Shown: piece after piece, positions 43,666-52,764 of the stretch
Layout: every line of letters begins with the position of its first letter
Position numbering within the stretch: position 1 is the stretch's first letter
Source of the DNA: RUG12461 sp045657665
GTDB taxonomy: Bacteria; Bacillota; Clostridia; Lachnospirales; Lachnospiraceae
Direction: 5' to 3'
NCBI GenBank assembly: GCA_045657665.1
Contig: JAZOTN010000023.1
Coordinates: forward strand, 1 to 64,000
DNA length: 64,000 nt
Notes under the pieces: model-generated
Seen by the model: the letters and a program-made list of their open reading frames with translations, nothing else
What the model was told of the DNA's origin: nothing
Database searches by the model: none
Position numbers and translations under genes: made by a program

Positions 43666-45438
43666 TTATTGCACATGGAAGAATTTCACATTTTCTTCCA
43701 GTTCTTCCGCGATCTGCTGCAGGTGTTCCGCCTGTTCAACAACATCCACAAGGCTCGCATTCAGCTGCTCCAGAGATGCGCTGGTCTCCTCTGTGGAAGC
43801 CGCGCTTTGCTCGGAAACGCTTGATAAGGACTCCACGGATCCCATAATCGCATTCTTATCGCTGGTCATCGTTTCTACAAGGGAAACGATCTTCTTATTC
43901 CCTTCTTCCGTCTCAAGAACAAGCGAAAGCATCTCATCAAAGGAAGCACTCATCTCCTGAAGTGAAGCGGATTCATTCGTGGTAGCTTCCTTGATCCTGC
44001 CGGTCAGCTCCTTATTGCGCTCGGAAAGTTCCGTGATCCTAGCCAGGATCTCGGTGATCTGACCCGCGGACTGGTTGGACTGCTCCGCAAGATCCTTGAT
44101 ATTATCCGCAACAACCGCAAATCCTTTCCCGGCCTCTCCTGCTCTTGCTGCCTCAATGGAAGCATTAAGTGCAAGGAGATTTGTCTGACTGGCGATACTC
44201 ATAATCGCTTCTGCCGCATTACTGATCTCATCAACCGCTTCTGCAGTTTCATTCACAGATTCAGCTACCTCACCCGCCATTTCATCCGTCTTCTGATCAG
44301 CGATCTTCAGATCCTCTATCTGCTGCTGAACTTTTGTAGAACCTTCATATACTGCACGGCCTTTTTCCATGTTTCCGTTTGCCGCATCAAGAACAAGGTC
44401 AACGGAATTCCCGATATTGGCAGTAAGATCCGATGTACTCTGCACATCCTGTGCAAGGCTCGTTGCGCCCTGCGCAAGATCCTCAACTGCCGAACTGATA
44501 TCAGAACTCATCTTCTGACCGTTTGTGATCTTGGACTTGCTGGAGTTCGCAGCGCTGTCTACATCTCCGGCATGCCCGATGACTTTCAGCAGCGCGGACT
44601 GCAGCTTCTGTCTCATGTCCTCAGCATTCCACGCAATAGCACGGAATTCACGTACAAAGGAATTCGAAGGGATTGTTTTGATAAAGTCGCCGCCTGCCAT
44701 ATTCCGGACACCATCCGTGATCTCTTTCGCATTACTTGTCATCTTCCGCGCGATCAGAAGCGCGATCACGATCAATGCGGCCGCTATGACAATAAAGATG
44801 ATCGCTGAGATCAGGATAATCCGGCGTGTAACAGCCTCCTGCTTCACCACCTCATTTACCGCCCAGGCTTCCACGATATCGGACATATCCGAAAGATACC
44901 CGCGGGCCGTTTGGAATTCTTCGATGAAATTTCTCCAGTTTCCGATATTGTTCTTTATATCAAAGGATTGTTCCCATGTCGCAAATTCTGTTTCGTACTC
45001 GGCCGCAAGCGTTTCGAATGTATCGCCTCCACCCTCAAGAACCGTTCCAGTCCAAAGATCCGGATCCTGCTTTGCTATCGCAATAGCAGCTTCAACGCCA
45101 TTGATCGCCTGATCTCGGTTGGAAAGGTAATCATCGAGATAAACCTCTTTTTCCTCCGGTTCCGCCGAATCAAAATAATCATGATGCTGCGTTGCGCCAA
45201 GCATAGCCTGATAGAAATCACGATCAGAATTGATCAGCCCCGTACTGACCGTATACAGTGTTTCCATATACAACTTTTCATCATCGTCTGCGGTGGAAGT
45301 GATCCTGCCGCTGAAAAAAACGATGGAAACGATGAGGGCGATCGCAAAAGGAACAGTAAGGATCAGCAGCACTGACATCAAGGATAAACCGCCTTCCTGT
45401 TTTGCAGGTACGCCTTTTTTCTCCGGTTCTTTTGTCAT
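43666..45438 (-). CDS. Methyl-accepting chemotaxis protein
   Basis: Layout of 590 residues: membrane helix about 20-44, outer sensor about 45-205 (helical, four-helix-bundle-like), second helix about 207-232, HAMP, then the long signalling coiled coil. The tip is SIEAARAGEAGKGFAVVADNIKDLAEQS (about 425-452). It feeds CheA/CheW, so the organism should be motile or at least have a chemosensory system. The ligand is unknown. It is a single-gene transcript ended by the hairpin at 43610-43638. Confidence 0.9.
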   Translation of the reverse strand: MTKEPEKKGVPAKQEGGLSLMSVLLILTVPFAIALIVSIVFFSGRITSTADDDEKLYMETLYTVSTGLINSDRDFYQAMLGATQHHDYFDSAEPEEKEVYLDDYLSNRDQAINGVEAAIAIAKQDPDLWTGTVLEGGGDTFETLAAEYETEFATWEQSFDIKNNIGNWRNFIEEFQTARGYLSDMSDIVEAWAVNEVVKQEAVTRRIILISAIIFIVIAAALIVIALLIARKMTSNAKEITDGVRNMAGGDFIKTIPSNSFVREFRAIAWNAEDMRQKLQSALLKVIGHAGDVDSAANSSKSKITNGQKMSSDISSAVEDLAQGATSLAQDVQSTSDLTANIGNSVDLVLDAANGNMEKGRAVYEGSTKVQQQIEDLKIADQKTDEMAGEVAESVNETAEAVDEISNAAEAIMSIASQTNLLALNASIEAARAGEAGKGFAVVADNIKDLAEQSNQSAGQITEILARITELSERNKELTGRIKEATTNESASLQEMSASFDEMLSLVLETEEGNKKIVSLVETMTSDKNAIMGSVESLSSVSEQSAASTEETSASLEQLNASLVDVVEQAEHLQQIAEELEENVKFFHVQ

Positions 45439-45529
45439 TTGTCATAACCTCCCTGAATCAATCAAAAATCTTTTTCTATTTTACCATATTTTTCGATAAA
45501 AAAAAGAATAATATGTGAATGATTCACAA

Positions 45530-45560
45530 AAAAAGAGCTTCCGAAAAGAAGCTCCTTTTT
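45530..45560. terminator. Bidirectional hairpin terminator
   Basis: AAAAAGAGCTTC (45530-45541) pairs with GAAGCTC then CTTTTT (45548-45560) and is A- and T-flanked on both strands. It probably ends the CbiG-LysR-por transcript on the - strand. Confidence 0.75.
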
Positions 45561-45617
45561 CAGCAGAAACGATGATTCTCTTGAAACTCGACCGCTTGAA
45601 ATATATTAATTCTACAT

Positions 45618-46466
45618 TTAAAATTTAATAATCGGCTTGTTTTCTTCAGTATAGGCGACCGTCACCCCATCTTCTTCCAATTCGATCTGATTGGGAAAGA
45701 GCCTGCACTCCACTTCGAATTTCTTTGGAGTATCCGGATCATAGGTGATCACCAATCCGCATTCCGGATGCATGGCATATGCTTTTTTACGGTTTTCCCC
45801 TTTCTCGATCAGGAAAAATCCTTTCGGCAGATGACCCTGGATGTCAAAATCCGAAAAAACACCGATCGGCTGGGAACGGAGAATCCGTTTGCTGATTTCT
45901 TTTATCATCGCCGGATCTTCCACGCGGAGATCATTCTCCTTCGCAAACATATCCACGGCAAATTTTCCATGAAGATCGGTCGCTGTGGTGATCACGGCTT
46001 CCGCTCCGGTCAGCGCCGCAATTTCTCTGCACCAGCTGTTCGCACCTCCTATGTGTCCGGAGACAAGCGATATCACATGGATCGCCATATCATCCATAAC
46101 CAGAACAGCGGGTCCGAGCATCTCTTTCCGAAGATAAACCGCCAGTTCGCGAACGGCAACCCCTGTAGAGCTGATGAAGATTATGAGGCTCGTCTGTCGG
46201 TACTCCTCCCGGAGCACTTCATTCGTATGACGAAACTCACGCAGAGATGCGGGAGGTATGGTATCCTTCAGCGCACTCTTCCGTCCCATGTTATTGACCG
46301 AGCCATCACTATGTATGCAGCAAAGCACCTGATACTCATCAGAAAGGGCATCATAGAGTTTTCCGGCCCACTCTTCCCCGCTTTCTGTAAAGGTTACGAT
46401 CAGGATCTGATCTTTTTTCTCGTTTTTAACACTTGCGTCGATCCAGCCAGAAAGATGTCCGTCCAT
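45618..46466 (-). CDS. CbiG-like cobalt-precorrin 5A hydrolase, C-terminal domain missing
   Basis: The 282-residue product shows the CbiG N-terminal and central regions: LIIFISSTGVAVRELAVYL (about 92-110), VISLVSGHIGGANSWCREIAALTGAEAVITTATD (about 132-165). The CbiG C-terminal domain of about 120 residues seen in full-length hydrolases is not present. The start at 46466 follows GGGGGTACGCGT. CbiG opens the lactone in anaerobic cobalamin synthesis. No other cobalamin gene is near, and no cobalamin riboswitch is visible. It may be a reduced or repurposed copy. It follows LysR by 25 bases. Confidence 0.7.
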   Translation of the reverse strand: MDGHLSGWIDASVKNEKKDQILIVTFTESGEEWAGKLYDALSDEYQVLCCIHSDGSVNNMGRKSALKDTIPPASLREFRHTNEVLREEYRQTSLIIFISSTGVAVRELAVYLRKEMLGPAVLVMDDMAIHVISLVSGHIGGANSWCREIAALTGAEAVITTATDLHGKFAVDMFAKENDLRVEDPAMIKEISKRILRSQPIGVFSDFDIQGHLPKGFFLIEKGENRKKAYAMHPECGLVITYDPDTPKKFEVECRLFPNQIELEEDGVTVAYTEENKPIIKF

Positions 46467-46491
46467 ACGCGTACCCCCTGTTTCCTTTTTA

Positions 46492-47373
46492 TCATAACGC
46501 GTTTTCCTTCGCAAGCTTTTTAATATGCTTATAGAGCATCCGGGCAGCCGGAGCCATAAACTCCGGATTCACCGTAACAATCCCGATTGTCCGGCTCGCA
46601 TCCGGTTCCATCCGATAACACCTGACTTCATAGGGAATATCATTCATTACAAGCTCCGGCATGATGCAAATCCCAAATCCGCTCGCCACCATGGCGATCG
46701 TGGAAAGATCATCCACAACATGATATCCCGCCTGTACGACCAGTTCGTTTTCCTTAAGGTAGTTTTGTATATCGGCATCCGTAGACTCTCGTTGTGCCAC
46801 AAACTGGTGTCTGCTCATTTCTTTAATCGTCATATAATTTTTGTCGTCATCCTTGACAAAATCACTTGGAACGATACAGAGCAGGGGATCCTTATAGATT
46901 GGATCGATAGAAAGATCTCCCGCACTGGATGCCGACAGAAACCCAAAATCGACGACTCCGTTTTTTACCCAGCTTCGCACATCATCATAAGTTCCCTGGA
47001 ACACTTCAATGCGGATAGCCGGATAATCACGGTTAAAGGATTGGATAATGACCGGAATCCAGTTTGTACAGACACTGGAAAAACAGCCGATCTTTACTTT
47101 TCCCTTCTGGAGCCCATTCAGCTCTGCAACCGTTTGCTTCAGGCTTTCATCAGAATTCAGCACGGCATTCACGTACGGCAGAAGATGTTCTCCGTAATTT
47201 GTCAGCAAAACTCCGTTCTTTCCTCTTGTTACAACGGAAAACCCGAGTTCGTTTTCCAGAGATGAGATCGAATGGCTGATCGCCGAAGGTGTTAGCCCTA
47301 AAAGCTCAGCTGCCTTATGGAAGCTTCCCGCCTCCGCAGCTGTTTTAAATACCTGATAGGTTAATAGTGTCAT
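46492..47373 (-). CDS. LysR-type transcriptional regulator
   Basis: The 293-residue protein starts with a LysR helix-turn-helix, MTLLTYQVFKTAAEAGSFHKAAELLGLTPSAISHSISSLENELG (1-45). The ligand domain (about 90-290) begins KVKIGCFSSVCTNWIPVIIQSFNRDYPAI. It lies 9 bases after porB and is in the same orientation, so it may be co-transcribed with the por genes and might regulate them. Confidence 0.85.
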   Translation of the reverse strand: MTLLTYQVFKTAAEAGSFHKAAELLGLTPSAISHSISSLENELGFSVVTRGKNGVLLTNYGEHLLPYVNAVLNSDESLKQTVAELNGLQKGKVKIGCFSSVCTNWIPVIIQSFNRDYPAIRIEVFQGTYDDVRSWVKNGVVDFGFLSASSAGDLSIDPIYKDPLLCIVPSDFVKDDDKNYMTIKEMSRHQFVAQRESTDADIQNYLKENELVVQAGYHVVDDLSTIAMVASGFGICIMPELVMNDIPYEVRCYRMEPDASRTIGIVTVNPEFMAPAARMLYKHIKKLAKENAL

Positions 47374-47382
47374 ATCGTTCCT

Positions 47383-48333
47383 TTATCTTGCACATTTATA
47401 GAGAATATCCTCCCAGCGTCTGTCCACTTCCTCCTGAAATGCCTTGATCAGTTCTTCATTTCCGGGCTTAAACAGATGCTTGAAACGTCCCTGAAGCTTC
47501 AAAAAATCCTCGATCGGGAGTTTTTTCTTCGGTTCGTAGTTCAGTGTCCATTTGTCTTCAGAAACTTCAAACAGCGGCCAATAACACGTTTCTACTGCCA
47601 TCCTGCAAACCTGCATGATATCCGACATGTCATATCTCCAGCCTCTCGGGCATGGAGCCATGACATTCAGGAAAGCTGCACCTTCCGTATAGATCGCCCT
47701 CTCTGATTTCCGATGAATATCCTGAAAATCGCGCGTAAAAGTAGTCTGCGCCACATACGGAACATGATGCTCCGATATGATCGCCGCAAGATCCTTTCTT
47801 TTTTGCATTTTTCCATTGGAACAGCTTCCCACCGGCGTCGTAGTGGTATCTGCAAACATCGGGGTTGCAGACGACCGCTGAATGCCTGTATTCATATAAG
47901 CACCGTTATCATAACACACATAGACCAGATCATGGCCTCTTTCCATAGCCCCGGAAAGAGATTGAAAACCGATATCGTAGGTTCCTCCGTCTCCGCCAAA
48001 CGTGATGAACTTGAAGGTCTCCTTTTCAGGAAGACGTCCTCTTTTTTTCAGTGCACGGTATGCGGTTTCGACACCGCTTAAGGTTGCTCCCGCATTTTCG
48101 AATGCATTATGGATGTAACTGTCTTCCCAGGCAGTATACGGATACATAAAAGAAGAAACCTCAAGGCACCCTGTTGCATTTCCGATCACAGCGCGATCTC
48201 CTTCTTTAAGGCCCCTCAGCACCGCACGAACAGCGATCGTCGCTCCGCACCCGGCGCACATCCTGTGTCCTGGCGTCAGTCTCTCTGGTTTTTCCATCAT
48301 AGTCTTTAAACTGTAATCACTCACCTTATTCAT
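47383..48333 (-). CDS. porB: 2-oxoacid:ferredoxin oxidoreductase beta subunit
   Basis: The 316-residue product starts at the ATG at 48333 behind AGGAAACGGAG. It carries the thiamine diphosphate site: HRMCAGCGATIAVRAV, VIGNATGCLEVSS, FGGDGGTYDIGFQSL (GDG...N motif) and DNGAYMNTGIQRSS. With the other three subunits it oxidises pyruvate or a related 2-oxoacid to acyl-CoA and reduces ferredoxin. The exact substrate, pyruvate being most likely, cannot be told from sequence alone. It follows porA by 10 bases. Confidence 0.85.
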   Translation of the reverse strand: MNKVSDYSLKTMMEKPERLTPGHRMCAGCGATIAVRAVLRGLKEGDRAVIGNATGCLEVSSFMYPYTAWEDSYIHNAFENAGATLSGVETAYRALKKRGRLPEKETFKFITFGGDGGTYDIGFQSLSGAMERGHDLVYVCYDNGAYMNTGIQRSSATPMFADTTTTPVGSCSNGKMQKRKDLAAIISEHHVPYVAQTTFTRDFQDIHRKSERAIYTEGAAFLNVMAPCPRGWRYDMSDIMQVCRMAVETCYWPLFEVSEDKWTLNYEPKKKLPIEDFLKLQGRFKHLFKPGNEELIKAFQEEVDRRWEDILYKCAR

Positions 48334-48343
48334 ACTCCGTTTC

Positions 48344-49534
48344 CTATCGCAAATTGATATACTGATGCTGAACAGCTTCTTTTTCACCGCTGCAGACAGC
48401 GTTTAATTCCTCAAACACCTCTTTGACATGGTCAACGGTAAAATCGCGTCCTGCCAGTCCGTATATATAATTAATCACTTCCGGCGTAAAACATTTATTA
48501 CGAAACAATCCGGCTGTAACTTCACTTCCCAGTGGGCCGCTGCAGCCATTGTAACTCTCGCAACGATCCATCACCGCAACACCCTTGCATCTCTTCAAAA
48601 CCTCCGCGATCTCACGCTCAGGGAACGGCCGAAATACTCGAAGCTTTAAAATACCTACTTTCTTACCTTTCTCTCTCAGCTCATCCACCGCCTGCTTTGC
48701 TGTTCCTGCGGCACTCCCCATGATGACCATCACATATTCGGCATCTTTCATCCTGTATTGCTCAAAAAGCCCGTATTTTCTTCCGGAAACTGTCTGAAAG
48801 CGCGATGCCACTTCAAGGATCACCTCTTTTGACCTCTCCATCGCTTCTTCCTGATTTTTTTTGGCCTCCATAGCGTAATTGGAAACCGAATACGGCCCGA
48901 CCGAAATCGGCTTTCCCGGGTTGAGGAGAAATTCCTCCGGTTCATATGTGCCGACAAAATTGCGCACCGGCTCGTCTTCTAAAAGCTCTATATTCTCAAC
49001 CGCATGACTCGTGATAAATCCATCCTGGCAGATCATCACCGGAAGATGAACTCTCGGATCCTCTGCGATCGGAAAGGCCTGAATATAGTTGTCATATGCC
49101 TCCTGATTGTTTTCCGCATAGATCTGGATCCAGCCTGTGTCCCGTGCGCCCATTCCGTCTGAGTGATCGCAGTTGATGTTAATCGGTCCGGAAAGCGTTC
49201 TGTTTACCAGTGTAAGTACGATCGGCAGGCGATTGCTGGCAGCAAGAAGCAGTTCCTCCCACATCAATGCAAGCCCTGCCGAGCTCGTTGCTGTCATTGT
49301 TCTGGCACCCGCAGCCTCAGCGCCGATCGCTGCAGACATAGCGGAGTGTTCGCTTTCTACTGGAATAAACTCTGTATCAACATCTCCATTTGCTATAAAA
49401 GTGGAAACCATTTGCGGGATCTCCGTCGACGGCGTAATCGGAAACGCCGGCATCACATCAGGGTTCACCTGACGTATCGCATATGCTACCGCTTCATTTC
49501 CAGAGAGTCTTTCCTTAATATTCATCGCACTCAT
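48344..49534 (-). CDS. porA: 2-oxoacid:ferredoxin oxidoreductase alpha subunit
   Basis: The 396-residue subunit begins MSAMNIKERLSGNEAVAYAIRQVNPDVMPAFPITPSTEIP, then has EHSAMSAAIGAEAAGARTMTATSSAGLALMWEEL and DRCESYNGCSGPLGSEV near the end. These are the transketolase-like domains that form the active site with the beta subunit. The start at 49534 follows AAGGAATAACAAT and overlaps the stop of porD by 4 bases. The order G-D-A-B is the normal one. Confidence 0.88.
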   Translation of the reverse strand: MSAMNIKERLSGNEAVAYAIRQVNPDVMPAFPITPSTEIPQMVSTFIANGDVDTEFIPVESEHSAMSAAIGAEAAGARTMTATSSAGLALMWEELLLAASNRLPIVLTLVNRTLSGPININCDHSDGMGARDTGWIQIYAENNQEAYDNYIQAFPIAEDPRVHLPVMICQDGFITSHAVENIELLEDEPVRNFVGTYEPEEFLLNPGKPISVGPYSVSNYAMEAKKNQEEAMERSKEVILEVASRFQTVSGRKYGLFEQYRMKDAEYVMVIMGSAAGTAKQAVDELREKGKKVGILKLRVFRPFPEREIAEVLKRCKGVAVMDRCESYNGCSGPLGSEVTAGLFRNKCFTPEVINYIYGLAGRDFTVDHVKEVFEELNAVCSGEKEAVQHQYINLR

Positions 49535-49842
49535 ATTGTTATTCCTTCTTTCATTTCGATCGCGCCGAACGGACATACTTTTGCGCAGATTCCGCATCCT
49601 TTGCAGTGGTCATAATCAAAATCCAGTCTGATCTCGTTTTTTACCGGAATGCTTCCATCCGGACATACCGGTGCACAGAGCAGACATTGCTTGCATTTCT
49701 CTTTCAAAAAAACCGGAGTATTTGTCCGCCATTCGCCTGTTCGGAAGTCCTTTGCCGTTCCTCCGGCAAAAATCATCAAACCCTCCGTCAGATCCTCGTG
49801 ACGCGATGCTTCATTAATTTGACTGATATCTGTCCTCATCAT
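49531..49842 (-). CDS. porD: 2-oxoacid:ferredoxin oxidoreductase delta subunit, 2x[4Fe-4S]
   Basis: The protein (103 residues) has two ferredoxin motifs, CKQCLLCAPVCPDG (about 50-63) and CKGCGICAKVCPFGAIE (about 80-96). It transfers electrons between the catalytic subunits and ferredoxin. The start is the ATG at 49842 (M-M at the N-terminus). It is translationally coupled to porA. A 200-bp gap separates it from porG. Confidence 0.9.
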   Translation of the reverse strand: MMRTDISQINEASRHEDLTEGLMIFAGGTAKDFRTGEWRTNTPVFLKEKCKQCLLCAPVCPDGSIPVKNEIRLDFDYDHCKGCGICAKVCPFGAIEMKEGITI

Positions 49843-49990
49843 TCTTTTCCCTTTACAAATCCTATTCTACCTTACTGTTTATAGTATATATGCTTTTTAT
49901 ACATTCTGTGTTCCTTATGCCATTTATGATGTACATGTTTCTTATTGTAATTATCTTATATATAGTCTTTTTTTCATCTTCTACATAAAA

Positions 49991-50016
49991 GAAAATCCCC
50001 AAAATAAGGGATTTTC
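49991..50016 (-). terminator. Hairpin between porG and porD
   Basis: GAAAATCCC (49991-49999) pairs with GGGATTTTC (50008-50016) and a CTTTT run follows on the - strand. It is a weak terminator or attenuator inside the por cluster. The remaining gap (about 49843-49985) is AT-rich and may contain a second promoter for porDAB. Confidence 0.55.
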
Positions 50017-50044
50017 CAAGCATTTTTCTACTGTGTCATCATAT

Positions 50045-50644
50045 TTATGCTGAAAGCGATAATTCCCGCATATACTCAACTGTTTCAAATGCCTCCTTCA
50101 GCGCTTTTCTGTTTCCCTCAATTACTTCCGGTTTTTTTGCAAACTTGTGCCGGAAGGACGCCTCCATTTCGCGGAAGAAATCTTCTTTTTTCATTACGGC
50201 AGATACGGCAACCGTAGCAGCAAGCATCGGCGTGTTCGGAAAATTCTTTCCTAATGCATGTTCGGAGATTTTTCTGGCATCAATACAGACCACTTCTCCT
50301 GAATACCCGTGTAAATAGGGAAGTAGCTCTTCTTTCGTTTTTGAGGTATTAATGATAACTGCTCCGTTTCGTTTCAGTCCCGCTGTCACATCTACGGAAC
50401 TCAGCAATGTTTCATCTACAACCACTACGTAATCCGGATGATATATATTGGAGTGAACACGGATTGTTTCATTACTGATCCGGTTATATGCCGTAATAGG
50501 CGCTCCCATTCTCTCTGGTCCATACTCTGGAAAACCCTGGACATTCTGTCCTGTCTTGAAAGCAACATCTGCCAACAAAAGTGCCGCTGTCTTTGCTCCC
50601 TGGCCTCCTCTTCCGTGCCATCTGATCTCAATTGTTCGTTTCAT
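50045..50644 (-). CDS. porG: 2-oxoacid:ferredoxin oxidoreductase gamma subunit
   Basis: The 199-residue subunit starts MKRTIEIRWHGRGGQGAKTAALLLADVAF and has FPEYGPERMGAPITAYNRIS, VVVVDETLL and GKNFPNTPMLAA. These are hallmarks of the gamma domain, which binds CoA or stabilises the complex. It is the first gene of the por cluster; the hairpin at 49991-50016 lies between it and porD. Confidence 0.88.
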   Translation of the reverse strand: MKRTIEIRWHGRGGQGAKTAALLLADVAFKTGQNVQGFPEYGPERMGAPITAYNRISNETIRVHSNIYHPDYVVVVDETLLSSVDVTAGLKRNGAVIINTSKTKEELLPYLHGYSGEVVCIDARKISEHALGKNFPNTPMLAATVAVSAVMKKEDFFREMEASFRHKFAKKPEVIEGNRKALKEAFETVEYMRELSLSA

Positions 50645-52002
50645 GATTTTGATTCATCTCCATCTTCTATATTTATTCACGCACTTTTTCTATTATAGGA
50701 ACATTATCAAGATTGTAAATATAATTTGTCATAAAAGATTCATATTAAAGATGAAATCTTTTCAACAATATGCAGCTCTATTCTTTTTCAGTATTTTATT
50801 GTCCTTATTTATTTTATATCATGCTTATTTCCTATTTAGTCTTCATATACATTTAATTCTGTTCATTTCGACCAAATTTCAATGATTTTTCGTAATCGAT
50901 TTTATAGTATTCATAATTTTAATCATATATTTAAGAATTCCACGGGGATTCATATTTTATATATGATGTCTTAATAAGTATTATTTCCTCTCTGTTTCTT
51001 TTCTATATTGACAATCTGTATTCCGTAATCACGTGACATAACCTCCATGTATTGGAAGTAAGAATTGTATATAATGTATGCATTCTATTTATTATTCCCT
51101 AATCTTTTATTTCGGATCCTGAACTATCCAAACGTCTCAACAATTGACATGCATTTCATATCATGTATATCAAACATATTATGTATGGGATAATATGTTT
51201 CCTATTTCTATTCTGCTATACTTATCTTTTACTCAGACAGGTCATGGAAATGCAATTAAGTTAGAAGATTTCTTTAATAACCATTTCAGAGAAGCGATTT
51301 CTTGGAAGATGAAAGTTTATTCCGTCTATATTTTATTTGTTCCATATTTGTATTATACTGCATATACTTTTTCTAATATATATGCAATATATGTTCTATA
51401 ATCCATACTTTCACATAGTCATATCATATGTTGTATATGGCGTATATATTACATAATATGGCTATTCTGGTTTATTTTATATCTTTATTTATATAATATA
51501 TGCTGTTAATACGCATTATGTTATATTTATATTATATGCTATTTATGTTGTATATGTATCTCGTTCCTGTCACTCTATAACGAAATAATAATGTCTGTGT
51601 TCTATATTTTATATATTCTATACAAACGTGATTATTCAGCGATTTAGGCTATTCTTATACTCTCGATGTGCATAATATCTGTTATGTATAATATGCATTT
51701 TAAACTTATATTATTCGTTATACATACCATGCTTGGTAAGTTTTATATATATATTATTTTTGCTATATTATTTATGTCATTTATATTTTATATTTTTTTA
51801 TATTATATATTCTTTATATGTTTCGTATGTCGAGTATTCTGTATATATGTTAGATTACATATATTTCGTTTCTACTTTATGTATTCAATATGATTACTAT
51901 ATAGTATTTGACTTTTATGCCATTCATGTATTATAAATATGTAGAAGGGTTGCTCCTAATCATATAAATAAGAAATCATGTAAATCGGGAGAATGATCAT
52001 AA
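50645..52002. other. 1.36-kb AT-rich non-coding region beside the replication module
   Basis: Nearly the whole stretch is A and T, with many TATAT, ATTATAT and TTTATAT strings, few C/G pairs and no frame with a ribosome site and family-like protein. It lies between porG and parA. It may hold the centromere bound by ParA's partner, a DNA unwinding region, or the parA promoter. I see no clean repeat family by eye, apart from frequent TATATG/CATATA words. Confidence 0.5.
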
Positions 52003-52761
52003 ATGAAAACAATCATGATATCCAATCAAAAGGGCGGCGTTGGCAAAACAACCACAACGATGGAAATCTGCAGTATTCTTGGAAAACAATATAAAGTCCT
52101 TGGAATTGATATGGATGCGCAACGCAATTTTTCGATGTATTCAGGGGCTGAATTGGAAAATACTCCTACCGTCAATGAGGTATTGAATGCTCAGGTTCTT
52201 CTTTCAGATGCCGTCCAACACCTGTCACACTTTGACATTCTAATATCCAGCAAAAAGCTTGCAGATGCTCCAAAACTGTTCGGCGAACCGGATGATATTT
52301 TTCTTTTAAAGGATGTTTTGGAGGATGCAACGGATTATGACTATGTGATCATTGATAATGCGCCTGCACGAAGTCCGTTGCTATATATGAGCTATATTGC
52401 AAGTAATTATATCATACCAGTTGCGGAATGCGATGACGGCGCTTTGGAAGGACTAAATGAGATCCTTTCCGATATTGCCAGGTTTAAAAAGAGAAAACAG
52501 ACCTCTGTAAAAGTACTTGGACTTCTCCTGACAAAATATGAAAATACCGGCATGCATCAGATGGCATACGAAACATTGGAAGATCTGGGGCACGAACTCG
52601 GAGGCTCGCCATTTAAGACAAAAATACGAAAATCTATCGTCGTCAGCGAATCAAAAACCGCCAGATTATCGATTAATGATTATAAAGCGCAGAATTCTGC
52701 TGCAAAAGACTATGTAAAACTCTGTAAAGAAATCATCGAAAGGATTAAAAAGGATCAATAG
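52003..52761 (+). CDS. parA: ParA-type partition ATPase
   Basis: The 252-residue protein starts MKTIMISNQKGGVGKTTTTMEI (deviant Walker A at 10-17), then has VLGIDMDAQRN (Walker A') and YDYVIIDNAP (Walker B). It lacks the N-terminal DNA-binding extension, so it is of the small Soj/type Ib kind. It sorts plasmid or chromid copies with a centromere-binding partner. That partner is probably the next gene, 3 bases downstream. It starts behind GGGAGAATGATCATAA. The gene direction leads into the iterons and rep. Confidence 0.85.
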   Translation: MKTIMISNQKGGVGKTTTTMEICSILGKQYKVLGIDMDAQRNFSMYSGAELENTPTVNEVLNAQVLLSDAVQHLSHFDILISSKKLADAPKLFGEPDDIFLLKDVLEDATDYDYVIIDNAPARSPLLYMSYIASNYIIPVAECDDGALEGLNEILSDIARFKKRKQTSVKVLGLLLTKYENTGMHQMAYETLEDLGHELGGSPFKTKIRKSIVVSESKTARLSINDYKAQNSAAKDYVKLCKEIIERIKKDQ

Positions 52762-52764
52762 ATT

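Noticed and set aside
46467..46500. Cobalamin riboswitch before the CbiG-like gene
   Set aside because: Only 25 bases separate it from LysR, too short for such an element.
51144..51936. Several 65-85 codon frames in the AT-rich region
   Set aside because: Compositions are dominated by Tyr, Ile, Phe and Leu as expected from TAT/ATA-rich DNA, and no ribosome sites precede them.
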